This document shows, piece after piece, positions 1-7,016 of a DNA stretch of 12,519 nucleotides; the first letter of the stretch is position 1, and every line of letters starts with the position of its first letter. Below the pieces are notes generated by a model. The model saw nothing but the letters and a program-made list of their open reading frames with translations, was not told the origin of the DNA and did not search any database. Source of the DNA: Deltaproteobacteria bacterium. GTDB lineage: Bacteria; Desulfobacterota; Desulfobaccia; Desulfobaccales; 0-14-0-80-60-11. The stretch spans positions 1-12,519 of the forward strand of contig JAFDHU010000009.1 in NCBI GenBank assembly GCA_019308625.1. Reading direction: 5' to 3'. Both the position numbers and the translations under genes were made by a program.

Positions 1-55
1 TTACTTGAAATTTCAGCGAAATCCAAAGAGAACGAAAAAACAGAGTGTTTTTGGG

Positions 56-73
56 ACAGGCTGGAAAGCCTGT
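56..73. repeat. REP-like perfect hairpin
   Basis: A perfect 7-bp inverted repeat (ACAGGCT / AGCCTGT) closes a GGAA tetraloop, flanked by GGG on the left and GCTACC on the right. On the minus strand it reads as GCACAGGCTTTCCAGCCTGT. That form resembles short palindromes dispersed through intergenic DNA in many environmental bacteria, so it is probably a REP-type element. There is no T-run, so it does not look like an intrinsic terminator. Only one copy is visible in this window, so the repeat nature is inferred from resemblance and not shown here. Confidence 0.5.
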
Positions 74-161
74 GCTACCAGCTTTTCGGCATTTTGGTGA
101 ATTATCCGGGTTAGGTGGCTTGGCGTTTGGCCGCCCCCCACATGCAAAAGTCCAAAATTAT

Positions 162-418
162 TTAGGAACAGATTTGATTTAACTCAGGCGGCCAGGAGAA
201 ATGCCTGAAGCTGGTCCTCTCGCACCCGACTGGGGTTTTGTAGCCGTAGCGCTGGATAATCCAATTTTCATTGTAAGTGCGCCAAAACTCCAGGAGGGCT
301 TAGCGCAAAGGGTCAAGCCTTGGGCAGACGTGCAAAGCCGCCTTAAGTACTCTCTTACCTCTTGTTTAAGGGCTTTCAGGGCCTCGAACCTGGTGCCGGG
401 TTGGACGGCATGGAGGCC
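162..418 (-). pseudogene. Remnant of an IS3-like (rve/DDE integrase) transposase
   Basis: Reading the minus strand from 299 down to a stop at 162-164 gives residues that begin ALLEFWRTYNENW and continue IIQRYGYKTP. This is the pattern seen at the C-terminal end of IS3-type integrase-core transposases (ALLEF-x2-x-YN-x2-W-x-I-x-R-x-GY-x-TP). Directly upstream the same frame has a TAA at 300-302, preceded by LDPLR. In intact relatives this position is usually a glutamine (E-E-L-R-Q-A-L-L-E-F), so a CAA-to-TAA nonsense change is likely. A different frame is open from 418 to about 335 and carries TRFEALKALKQEVREYLRRL, which could be the preceding R-F-x-x-x-L-K segment after a frameshift; that part is much less certain. 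No start, catalytic DDE residues or terminal inverted repeats could be identified. The element is dead and heavily deleted. Confidence 0.5.
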
Positions 419-771
419 TCACACCCTAGCGAACAGTGGTCTATGGCAAAAGAAGATAGCCCCTGCCGCGTGGTGGAGAAGGCCGCGCCACCTCCTGAAA
501 AGAGCCCAGGCTGCCAACCATGCTACGGGGGAGAAGCAGCGCCTCTTTACTTCTTTCAGTTATAGGGCCGAATCCTGGACCCGAACCCCGCCGGATCATT
601 ACCAAGGTGGAATATACTCAACCTGGTTGCCAATCAGCGTTTTATAATCACCAACCTCAGTCGCCACTCCAGTCTGCTCAGCACCATAAGAAGTACGGCT
701 ACCGAGATGGCGCCCCTTAACCCCGGGAGGCAATTCATCGGAGAGATAGTTTGCCTTTCCGGCTGCAATCC
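419..771. other. Region without a recognisable gene
   Basis: No convincing gene, RNA or terminator was seen here. Frames on the plus strand give low-complexity, Trp/Arg/Pro-rich translations unlike a real protein. On the minus strand one frame is open from inside the end of the downstream-most response regulator gene to a stop at 599-601, but it has no start codon or ribosome-binding site. The stretch lies downstream of the signalling operon and next to the transposase remnant, so it is probably eroded accessory DNA. No T-run hairpin that would end the minus-strand operon was found. Confidence 0.4.
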
Positions 772-1230
772 TTATTTCACACGCCCTTTGGCTTCGTCCA
801 TAATTTTCTTGGCAGTTTCAACATCTCCGGCTTCGGCAAAGGCTGAGGCCATGGAAAGAGCCTCCAGCCTTTTGGCGGCACCCCTGATGGTCTTAGTCAA
901 AAGCTCCAGATCCACGGGCTTGCGCAAATAGGCAAAGGCCCCGAGGCGTTTGGCCTCTTCCTCATCTTTATCGGTACCGTGGGCTGTGAGCATGATCACT
1001 TGGATCCGCGGATAAGCCTTCCGTACCCGCCGGAGCACTTCCATTCCGTCAATGCCGGGCATCTTGATATCCAGGATCATGATGTCCGGTTCCTCTTCGG
1101 CAATCTTTTGCAAAGCCTGCTCGCCAGTAAATGCGGTATCAGGCCCCATACCCCGCATCTCCAAGCGTTCACCCAGGGTCCTGACGAATTCTTCTTCGTC
1201 GTCCACTAAAAGAATCTTAAACTTACTCAT
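772..1230 (-). CDS. Receiver-only response regulator (second in cluster)
   Basis: A 152-residue protein that is a single CheY-like receiver domain plus a short helical tail. Receiver residues are all present: the acidic pair D10-D11, phospho-acceptor D54 in MILDIKMPG, T82 in MLTAHG and K104 in LRKP. From about residue 115 a 38-residue Ala/Glu/Lys-rich tail follows; there is no DNA-binding or enzymatic domain. It probably acts as a phosphate-relay or protein-contact regulator in the cytoplasm. The start is supported by AGGAG seven bases before the ATG. It lies 159 bp downstream of the short histidine-kinase-like gene on the same strand; that gap shows only a poor sigma70 match, so it may be read through from the upstream operon. 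The degenerate kinase upstream makes it a likely final acceptor of a phosphorelay (inference). Confidence 0.93.
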   Translation of the reverse strand: MSKFKILLVDDEEEFVRTLGERLEMRGMGPDTAFTGEQALQKIAEEEPDIMILDIKMPGIDGMEVLRRVRKAYPRIQVIMLTAHGTDKDEEEAKRLGAFAYLRKPVDLELLTKTIRGAAKRLEALSMASAFAEAGDVETAKKIMDEAKGRVK

Positions 1231-1389
1231 TGCTGTTCTCCTTGGTGAGGGGACTCTCCCAAGCCGGAAACTTCTCCGACAACCTTGTGTGTTTTTTCAC
1301 ATAATTCTGGCAAATTTTTCCATTTTCTGCAAGTTAAAAGGCCTCGGTTTCGCTGTCTTTCCCAGTCTTGCCATGTGGACAATTATTTA

Positions 1390-2043
1390 TTATTCGCCGG
1401 AAGTCTTGATTGTCAGTATGACTCCCTCCGGTGTGGGGGGAGACGAAATGGCCAATTCGGCCCCCACGGCTTCCAAGAAATCCTTGAGGGAGGGGAAGAA
1501 TTGTTCCAGGAATCCCTCCCAGCCTGCCTGCTTTGGTCCCTGCACTTCCAGGAGGATTGCCAAACCCTCAGGCGCAGGGGAAGACTGTAACACTATTTGC
1601 CCGCCGGGCTTTAGCACCTCGGGCAACCTTTCAATGACAGAATCGAGAATTAACAGCAGGCGGAAGGGATTGCTCCTGATTGATAAATCTGCCTCCGGGG
1701 TAGCCGCTTTGAGTTCAATTTCCCGGCGACGGACCAGACGTTGCAGAAGCGAAACGGCCAATTCCAAAAGGTCGGCCATCTTCACCTCGGTCCAAGGCTC
1801 ATCCATACTGTGGGCGAACTGATTGAGTCGGGTGGCCAGGATTACTCCCCGGTTGACCTGATTATTTATTGTGTCCAGCACTCTTTGAAACTTTTCCTTG
1901 TGGATGAGGGAGCCCTCTGGCTGTAAAGTCAGCAGGTCCGAAAGCAAACCGGAGGATTCCTGGATGATCGCGTAGGTATTTTTTATTTCATGGGTGACAC
2001 TGGCAGTGATTTTCCCCCAAAAAGCCTTTTCTAGGTCCCGCAA
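1390..2043 (-). CDS. Short histidine-kinase-like protein, possible histidine phosphotransferase
   Basis: A 217-residue soluble protein. Its N-terminus carries a clear dimerisation/phospho-acceptor H-box, with H18 in TASVTHEIKN, followed by helical sequence to about residue 80. The remaining part aligns in order with a kinase ATPase domain, but the motifs are worn: the N-box region (SIRSNPFRLLLILDSVIERL, 121-140) lacks the Asn residues, and no DxGxG or GxGLGL glycine loop is present. It is therefore probably unable to bind ATP and resembles Spo0B or ChpT, which pass phosphate between two receivers. The start is TTG, chosen because a strong GGAGGA sits six bases upstream inside the end of the preceding receiver gene. 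That receiver gene stops 3 bp before this start, implying translational coupling. No membrane segment is seen. An alternative is an ordinary but divergent kinase. Confidence 0.85.
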   Translation of the reverse strand: MRDLEKAFWGKITASVTHEIKNTYAIIQESSGLLSDLLTLQPEGSLIHKEKFQRVLDTINNQVNRGVILATRLNQFAHSMDEPWTEVKMADLLELAVSLLQRLVRRREIELKAATPEADLSIRSNPFRLLLILDSVIERLPEVLKPGGQIVLQSSPAPEGLAILLEVQGPKQAGWEGFLEQFFPSLKDFLEAVGAELAISSPPTPEGVILTIKTSGE

Positions 2044-2046
2044 AGC

Positions 2047-2436
2047 TTATCCTCCTCCCTTGACCGCTTGCTGGTTGCTTGCCACCGCTTCCATCATGAT
2101 TTGCACCAATTCTTCAATTTTGATGGGTTTCATAAGGCAATCATAGGCACCCTCCCGGATTCCTTGAATACCATCCCAGGAACCGCGCCCTGTAAGGAGA
2201 ATAACCTGGATCTGCGGGTGCTTTGTTTTGATGCGTTTCAATACTTCCATGCCGCTCATGCCGGGCATCAATACATCCAGCAACACCACGTCCGGAGGAT
2301 AGGTCTTCACTATCGCCAAGGCCTCTTCTCCGGAGGTGGCCGTTTGTGTCTCAAAACCACGTAAATTCAAGCGTTCGGCCAAGGCAGAGACGAATTCCAC
2401 TTCGTCATCCACCACCAGTACCCGTATTTTTGCCAT
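2047..2436 (-). CDS. Receiver-only response regulator (first in cluster), Spo0F-like
   Basis: A 129-residue single receiver domain with D10-D11, phospho-acceptor D54 in VLLDVLMPG, T82 in LLTGRG and K103 in LMKP, and nothing beyond the receiver except a short QQAVKGGG tail. A longer frame open to 2610 was rejected because the extra 58 residues overlap the kinase gene in another frame. The chosen ATG has AAAGGGG upstream and begins 1 bp after the kinase stop codon, as expected for a kinase-regulator pair. Its size and lack of output domain match Spo0F-type intermediates. By position it is the cognate partner of the membrane kinase upstream and would hand phosphate to the H-box protein downstream (inference). 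Confidence 0.94.
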   Translation of the reverse strand: MAKIRVLVVDDEVEFVSALAERLNLRGFETQTATSGEEALAIVKTYPPDVVLLDVLMPGMSGMEVLKRIKTKHPQIQVILLTGRGSWDGIQGIREGAYDCLMKPIKIEELVQIMMEAVASNQQAVKGGG

Positions 2437-2437
2437 C

Positions 2438-4174
2438 TTATTCCCCTTTCCGAGCCTGAGCCTTTTTTGGCAGAAATACCGTAAAAGTGGTTCCCTCCCC
2501 CAGCTTGCTGGCGACTTTGATGTCCCCTCCCAGTTTCTTAACGATGCCATAGGTGATGGAAAGACCCAAACCAGTTCCTTTTCCTCTCTTGGTGGTAAAG
2601 AAGGGTTCAAAAATGTGATTCATAACCTCTTGGGTCATGCCTTGGCCGTTGTCCTGAATGGAGACGGCCACGGTATCATCATCAACCTCAAAGGAGGTGA
2701 TAGTTACTCGGCCACCGTCTTCTACAGCTTCAAAAGCGTTATTAATAATATTTAAAAATACTTGTTGCAATTGACCCCGGTCGGAGGCGATCCTGGGTAG
2801 GTCTTGGGCCAGACTCAGATGTAACTCAATGTTGCGATGCAGAGCTTCCTTTTCCACAAAACTCAACACTTCCTCGATAACTTCATTTAAATTGAGCGAC
2901 TCTACAGTCACCTCCATGCGCCGGGCAAATCCCAGTAAACGCTGGGTAATGGTTCTGCACCGATCCACGGATTGCAAAATGGTCCCCGTGAGAGACAGCA
3001 ATTTGTCTTTTTGTGGAAAATCAGGGGAAAACTGTGTCAGATCTTTGATCAGACCGGCTTTCTCATTAATGATGGCCAACGGGTTGTTTATTTCATGGGC
3101 CACTCCGGCAGCCAACCGTCCGATGGAGGCGAGCTTGCTGGATTCCTGTATTTCCCGGTAGGCCGCCTCTCTTCGGAGGTCGGATTCCTCCAGATGCTTC
3201 ACCAGCTTGTCCGTCAACTTGAAAACCACCAGGAAAATGAGGAGCACCCCGGCGACGAAAATGAAGAAAGCTTCCGTTTTCAAGGTGTACCAAGCCTGCA
3301 TCACCAAGCCGCGGGGTTTGATCACCATGAGGATAAACGGCAGGGATTCGAAATAGGCATAGGTGAGCAGGATCTCCCGGCCGTTGGGATCTTCCGTCTC
3401 CACGACATTGGGCTCGTAGCTCAGAGGCGGCAGGGGCATGGGAAAGGTTTCCAAAACCTGCCCATAAAATTTTGAAGGCGTCTGGAAGACCCCCTTTTTA
3501 TTTAACAGAAATGCGTCGCTGTCCGGTTCCAGCCGCATTGAGGCAATAAGTTCCATGAACCGGTTGGTATCAATGGTGGCCCGAAGCACACAACCGAGAC
3601 AAACTCCGGGGACACTGCGTTCCACGGCCATGACGATATGGGGGAGTTTGCGGTATCCCAGGAACACATCGCTGACATAGGCACCCCGGACCCGCGTCTC
3701 CTTATACCAGTCATGATCCTTATAATTCTTCCCCCTAAGTTTATAGGGGCCATCATAGCTTACCTGTACACCGTTGGGGTCAAGAAATCCCAAATCCACC
3801 ACCCCGATAAATTCCTTTTTCATTACTGAGAAAATACGGCTTAAATTATTATTGTCAGCCAATTCGCTACAAGTGTAAGAGGAAGCTATAAAACTGACGG
3901 TCGACAACCGTTCCGCTAAAAAAAGCTCAAAGGAGTGCTTGGTTTTATTCACCAATATTTTCAAAGGCCGCACGATCTCATCGTGCATGGCCTGGCGATA
4001 AAGATAATGGTTGATCAGGCCCATCAGAGTCAGGGGCAGGATGGTGACCACCAACATCAGGACGACGATATTGCGCCGAAGCAATTTATATCGTTCCGGA
4101 GATTCGGCATAATCGGGGAATTCCCTCAGGGTGCTGAAAAACTCCTTCAACTTCTTTCTCAGCCACCTAAACAT
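2438..4174 (-). CDS. Membrane Cache-domain sensor histidine kinase
   Basis: A 578-residue sensor kinase. After a cytoplasmic 33-residue N-terminus comes a membrane helix (about 34-56), then an extracytoplasmic double-Cache-like sensor (about 60-290, with VDLGFLDPNG and the YKDHDWYKE signature), a second helix (about 301-318) and a coiled linker (319-350). A HisKA H-box follows with H360 in GVAHEINNPLAII, then the HATPase domain: N-box NIINNA (475-480), DNGQG (508-512), EPFFTTK (523-529) and GTGLGLS (533-539). All catalytic motifs look intact. No HAMP or PAS domain is evident. Two cysteines form C-L-G-C at 192-195 inside the sensor. It heads the minus-strand operon, with a promoter about 165 bp upstream. 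An AGGAG lies 12 bases before the ATG, a rather long spacing. The ligand is unknown; Cache sensors usually bind small organic acids, amino acids or similar molecules. Confidence 0.95.
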   Translation of the reverse strand: MFRWLRKKLKEFFSTLREFPDYAESPERYKLLRRNIVVLMLVVTILPLTLMGLINHYLYRQAMHDEIVRPLKILVNKTKHSFELFLAERLSTVSFIASSYTCSELADNNNLSRIFSVMKKEFIGVVDLGFLDPNGVQVSYDGPYKLRGKNYKDHDWYKETRVRGAYVSDVFLGYRKLPHIVMAVERSVPGVCLGCVLRATIDTNRFMELIASMRLEPDSDAFLLNKKGVFQTPSKFYGQVLETFPMPLPPLSYEPNVVETEDPNGREILLTYAYFESLPFILMVIKPRGLVMQAWYTLKTEAFFIFVAGVLLIFLVVFKLTDKLVKHLEESDLRREAAYREIQESSKLASIGRLAAGVAHEINNPLAIINEKAGLIKDLTQFSPDFPQKDKLLSLTGTILQSVDRCRTITQRLLGFARRMEVTVESLNLNEVIEEVLSFVEKEALHRNIELHLSLAQDLPRIASDRGQLQQVFLNIINNAFEAVEDGGRVTITSFEVDDDTVAVSIQDNGQGMTQEVMNHIFEPFFTTKRGKGTGLGLSITYGIVKKLGGDIKVASKLGEGTTFTVFLPKKAQARKGE

Positions 4175-4339
4175 GTGTGGTTGTAACTCCTCTCCCTTTA
4201 AAGCGGTCTTGGCGCTTGCCCTGCAGTCTTGGTCCCCTTTTCGGAAGCATCAGGAGAAAGGAAAAGGGCTCACGGGAAGAAGCACAGGACCATGTCGCGG
4301 GAGTAGTCAGGGTTGTTAAAAAATCCGTAATTTAAGTTA

Positions 4340-4369
4340 ATTATAAAGTATGACTCGGAGAACTGTCAA
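4340..4369 (-). promoter_or_regulatory. Sigma70-type promoter of the kinase/phosphorelay operon
   Basis: On the minus strand TTGACA (4369-4364) and TATAAT (4345-4340) are both exact consensus hexamers, separated by 18 bp. Transcription would start near 4333, leaving a leader of about 160 nt before the kinase ATG at 4174. A possible hairpin (CCCTTTT at 4235-4241 with AAAAGGG at 4262-4268) lies in that leader, but it is weak. Confidence 0.75.
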
Positions 4370-4402
4370 TGAATTAACACCGACGTCTTAGAGCCTGAGG
4401 TT

Positions 4403-4431
4403 TTGACAGGGGTCTGGATTTCAGGGATAAT
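4403..4431 (+). promoter_or_regulatory. Sigma70-type promoter of the PEP-synthase-like gene
   Basis: TTGACA (4403-4408), a 17-bp spacer and GATAAT (4426-4431; one mismatch to TATAAT). Transcription would start near 4438. The TTG of the -35 box is also the first codon of the longest open frame, which rules that codon out as the translation start. The -35 box lies 33 bp from that of the divergent kinase promoter. Confidence 0.7.
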
Positions 4432-4471
4432 AATTGTGAAAATCCTCGTTATCCGGATCTTTGCTGGTTCC

Positions 4472-6988
4472 ATGCTAATCCCTGCCAAGCTCAAGGAATG
4501 GTTGAAACAAAGGCTGAGCCGGGTTCATCCCCTTCCGCCCCCCGAGCCGCCCCTGGAGTTGGTGGACCGCTACCGCCAGTATAAGCGCCTTCTGGGCGCC
4601 AACAACGCCATTCTTAGCATTTTGGCCGACCTGCAGGACAAAATAAACAAGGAGTTTCTATTTGATATGAGCTACGTGCGGTCGGCCATCGCCCAGATTG
4701 AAACCGAAGCCCAAGTCCTGGTAAGCACCTTGGTAGCCATGTCTCATGGCAGGTATGCTGCCTTGGAAACCGCCCTGCAAAAGGTCCTGGAGAAAATTCA
4801 CCAGGAAGTGGCCGAACCTGAGATTAAACCGGGGCCCTTAATCCTCCCCTTGCAGGAGGTCAGGGAGGGTTGGTTTTTTGGGGGCAAAGCCGAAAATTTG
4901 GGGGAGTTGCTACGGTTGGGGTTGCCAGTACCACCAGGGTTCGCTATCAGCGCTTATGCCCAAAAGCTTTTCTTTGAACAGGCGGGCCTGGAGGAGTTGC
5001 TTCAGGAGTCCGTGGCCGGTGCTGAGCTTAAAGGCTTCAAGGATTTCAGTGAGGCCAGCCTTGCTATCCGGGAACGAATCCTTTCATCCCCCTTGCCGGC
5101 GGAATTCGCACAACTTCTGAAACGAAGTCTGGAGGACCTGGGCGCTGACCGGGTGGCAGTAAGAAGCTCCGCCCTCCAGGAGGATGGCTATTTCAGTTTC
5201 GCCGGCCAGTTTGAAACCATCCTTAATGTCCCTGTAATCCTGGTGGAGCAACGCTATAAGGAGGTATTGGCCAGTCAATTCACTCCCCGGGCCCTTTATT
5301 ACTGCCAGACCAAGGGCTTCTCCTACCAGGAACTGGCCATGGGGGTCGTGGTCATGAAAATGGTGGAAGCCAAAGCGGCTGGCGTCCTTTATACTGCTGA
5401 TCCGGCCACCGGTGACCCCGCCGTCTTGGTCAATGCTGTCTGTGGGTTAGGGTCTCTGGCGGTGGGGGGCCAAGTGGAGCCGGATATTTACCGGGTGGAA
5501 CAGGGGCGCGTGGTCAGCAAACATGTCGGGGCCAAGGAACGCATGCACCTCCCTGCTCCGGAGGGCGGTATCACCGAAGCCGTCCCCCCTCCGGAACTGG
5601 GTGGCGTGTGCCTTACCGAACCCCAGATTCTGGAATTGGCTTCCCTCGGATGTCAAGTGGAACAAGCTTTCGGTCAGCCCCAGGATATTGAGTGGGCCCT
5701 GGATGCCACAGGCACTCTTTATCTTCTTCAGGCCCGACCGTTGCGCCTGAGGCCGCCGGCCAAAGTTGAAGGCCCGCCCCCTATTATCAAGGGGGCCAAA
5801 GTCCTTCTCCAACAGGGGGTCATTGCTTCCCGGGGAGTGGCTGCCGGGAAGGTTCACATCCTCCAAGACGAACGCCTCCAGGATGTTCCTCCCGGCGCGG
5901 TGCTGGTAACCAAAAGGGCTCTGCCCGAATATGGTATGGTGGCCGACCGGGTGGCAGCCGTAGTCTGTGAGGTGGGTAGCGTCACCAGCCACTTGGCCAC
6001 CGTGCTTCGGGAAGCCGGAGTGCCGGCCATCTTCGCTGCCAAAGGCGCCACCCAGGCGTTGCCCCCTGAAGTTGAAGTAACCGTTGATGCCATTTACGGT
6101 AACATTTATGAGGGCCGCCAGGAAGAGCTTTTGCAAGTCAAGCCCCAGCGGTCGCCGCACCAAAGCCGCGCGGTGAGGGTTCTGGAGAGCTTACTCAAAC
6201 ATATCACTCCTTTGCATCTTCTGGATCCCCGGGCCGACAACTTTCGTCCCGAATGTTGCACCACCTTGCATGATATTACCCGGTTCGCCCATGAAAAGGC
6301 CATGACAGAGATGTTCCACCTCCCGGAGGTACCCCAGGAGAGCTTGGCAAGGCGGCTGGTCAGCGATATCCCCCTGGAAGTTTACCTCATTGATTTGGGC
6401 GGGGGTCTCAGGCCTGAGGCGCTCAACCGGCTGGAAGTCCACCCTGAAGATATCGTCTCCCGACCGATGGCCGCTTATTGGCGGGGAGTAACCGCTGTAG
6501 GCTGGAAGGGGCCCAAGCCCGTGGATTTAAAGGGACTTATGTCCGTGTTTTTGGGCACCGGCGCAGGTCAAAATATCCAGCACCGTCTGGAGGAAAAAAA
6601 CTACGCTATCATTGCCGCAGATTATATGAATCTGGCCAAACGCCTGGGGTTCCACTTTGCCACCATCGAATCCTTCCTGGGAGGGCCGGATGACAGCTAC
6701 ATCAGTCTAACCTTCTACGGCGGAGGGGCAGCCTTGGCGCGCCGGGCCCGGCGGGTGCGCTTCCTGGCCAAGGTTCTGGAACATGTGGATTTCCGGGTTG
6801 AACTTAAGGAGGATTCCCTGACCGCCCGGGTGGACGGCTACGAGCTCCCCGTTTTGGAGGAAAAGCTGGAGATTCTGGGCCGGCTGATGATGGTCAGCAA
6901 GCAGTTGGATATGGTGATGTTCTCCGACACTGTGGTGGACTATTACTACCGGGAGTTTCTTAAGGAAGGCTACAACTTGCGACTCTAA
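4472..6988 (+). CDS. PEP-synthase/PPDK-like protein with unrecognised C-terminal domain
   Basis: An 838-residue cytoplasmic protein. Residues 30-115 are helical with no domain recognised. Residues about 137-424 form the PPDK/PEP-synthase ATP-binding domain (GGKAENLGEL, VRSSALQED at 230-238, QDIEWAL at 404-410, LLQARPL). Residues about 445-545 form the swivelling phosphohistidine domain, with H507 in GSVTSHLATVLREAGVPAI. After residue 560 the expected PEP/pyruvate-binding barrel and its catalytic cysteine motif are not visible. Instead about 280 residues of unassigned sequence follow, including SYISLTFYGGGAALARRARR. The protein therefore can probably transfer phosphate from ATP to its own histidine, but the final acceptor is unclear. 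Start: the promoter overlaps the upstream codons, so ATG 4472 is preferred; GTG 4436 would be nearly leaderless. Neither has a strong ribosome-binding site. Rifampicin phosphotransferase has the histidine domain last, so this is not that family. The gene is divergent from the kinase operon. Confidence 0.88.
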   Translation: MLIPAKLKEWLKQRLSRVHPLPPPEPPLELVDRYRQYKRLLGANNAILSILADLQDKINKEFLFDMSYVRSAIAQIETEAQVLVSTLVAMSHGRYAALETALQKVLEKIHQEVAEPEIKPGPLILPLQEVREGWFFGGKAENLGELLRLGLPVPPGFAISAYAQKLFFEQAGLEELLQESVAGAELKGFKDFSEASLAIRERILSSPLPAEFAQLLKRSLEDLGADRVAVRSSALQEDGYFSFAGQFETILNVPVILVEQRYKEVLASQFTPRALYYCQTKGFSYQELAMGVVVMKMVEAKAAGVLYTADPATGDPAVLVNAVCGLGSLAVGGQVEPDIYRVEQGRVVSKHVGAKERMHLPAPEGGITEAVPPPELGGVCLTEPQILELASLGCQVEQAFGQPQDIEWALDATGTLYLLQARPLRLRPPAKVEGPPPIIKGAKVLLQQGVIASRGVAAGKVHILQDERLQDVPPGAVLVTKRALPEYGMVADRVAAVVCEVGSVTSHLATVLREAGVPAIFAAKGATQALPPEVEVTVDAIYGNIYEGRQEELLQVKPQRSPHQSRAVRVLESLLKHITPLHLLDPRADNFRPECCTTLHDITRFAHEKAMTEMFHLPEVPQESLARRLVSDIPLEVYLIDLGGGLRPEALNRLEVHPEDIVSRPMAAYWRGVTAVGWKGPKPVDLKGLMSVFLGTGAGQNIQHRLEEKNYAIIAADYMNLAKRLGFHFATIESFLGGPDDSYISLTFYGGGAALARRARRVRFLAKVLEHVDFRVELKEDSLTARVDGYELPVLEEKLEILGRLMMVSKQLDMVMFSDTVVDYYYREFLKEGYNLRL

Positions 6989-7016
6989 AAGCCGGAATCA
7001 CCCTCGCCGAAGACTT

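Noticed and set aside
201..647. 148-codon plus-strand open frame
   Set aside because: Unusual composition, no ribosome-binding site and no family resemblance; it lies opposite the transposase remnant, whose minus-strand translation is recognisable.
1231..1389. Promoter in the gap before the second receiver gene
   Set aside because: The best match on the minus strand (TTGCAG-17-CAGAAT) is poor, and no sigma54 signature was found, so it was not listed.
4235..4268. Possible leader hairpin or riboswitch before the kinase gene
   Set aside because: Only a 7-bp A/T-rich stem with a 20-base loop; no conserved riboswitch core was recognised.
4403..4471. Longer N-terminus for the PEP-synthase-like protein
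   Set aside because: The TTG start is part of the -35 box and lies before the predicted transcription start. The in-frame GTG at 4436 would be leaderless and remains only a minor alternative.
5447..6163. 238-codon minus-strand open frame inside the PEP-synthase-like gene
   Set aside because: It is the antisense shadow of a well-supported coding region in GC-biased DNA; its translation is rich in His, Gly, Arg and Gln, with no domain.
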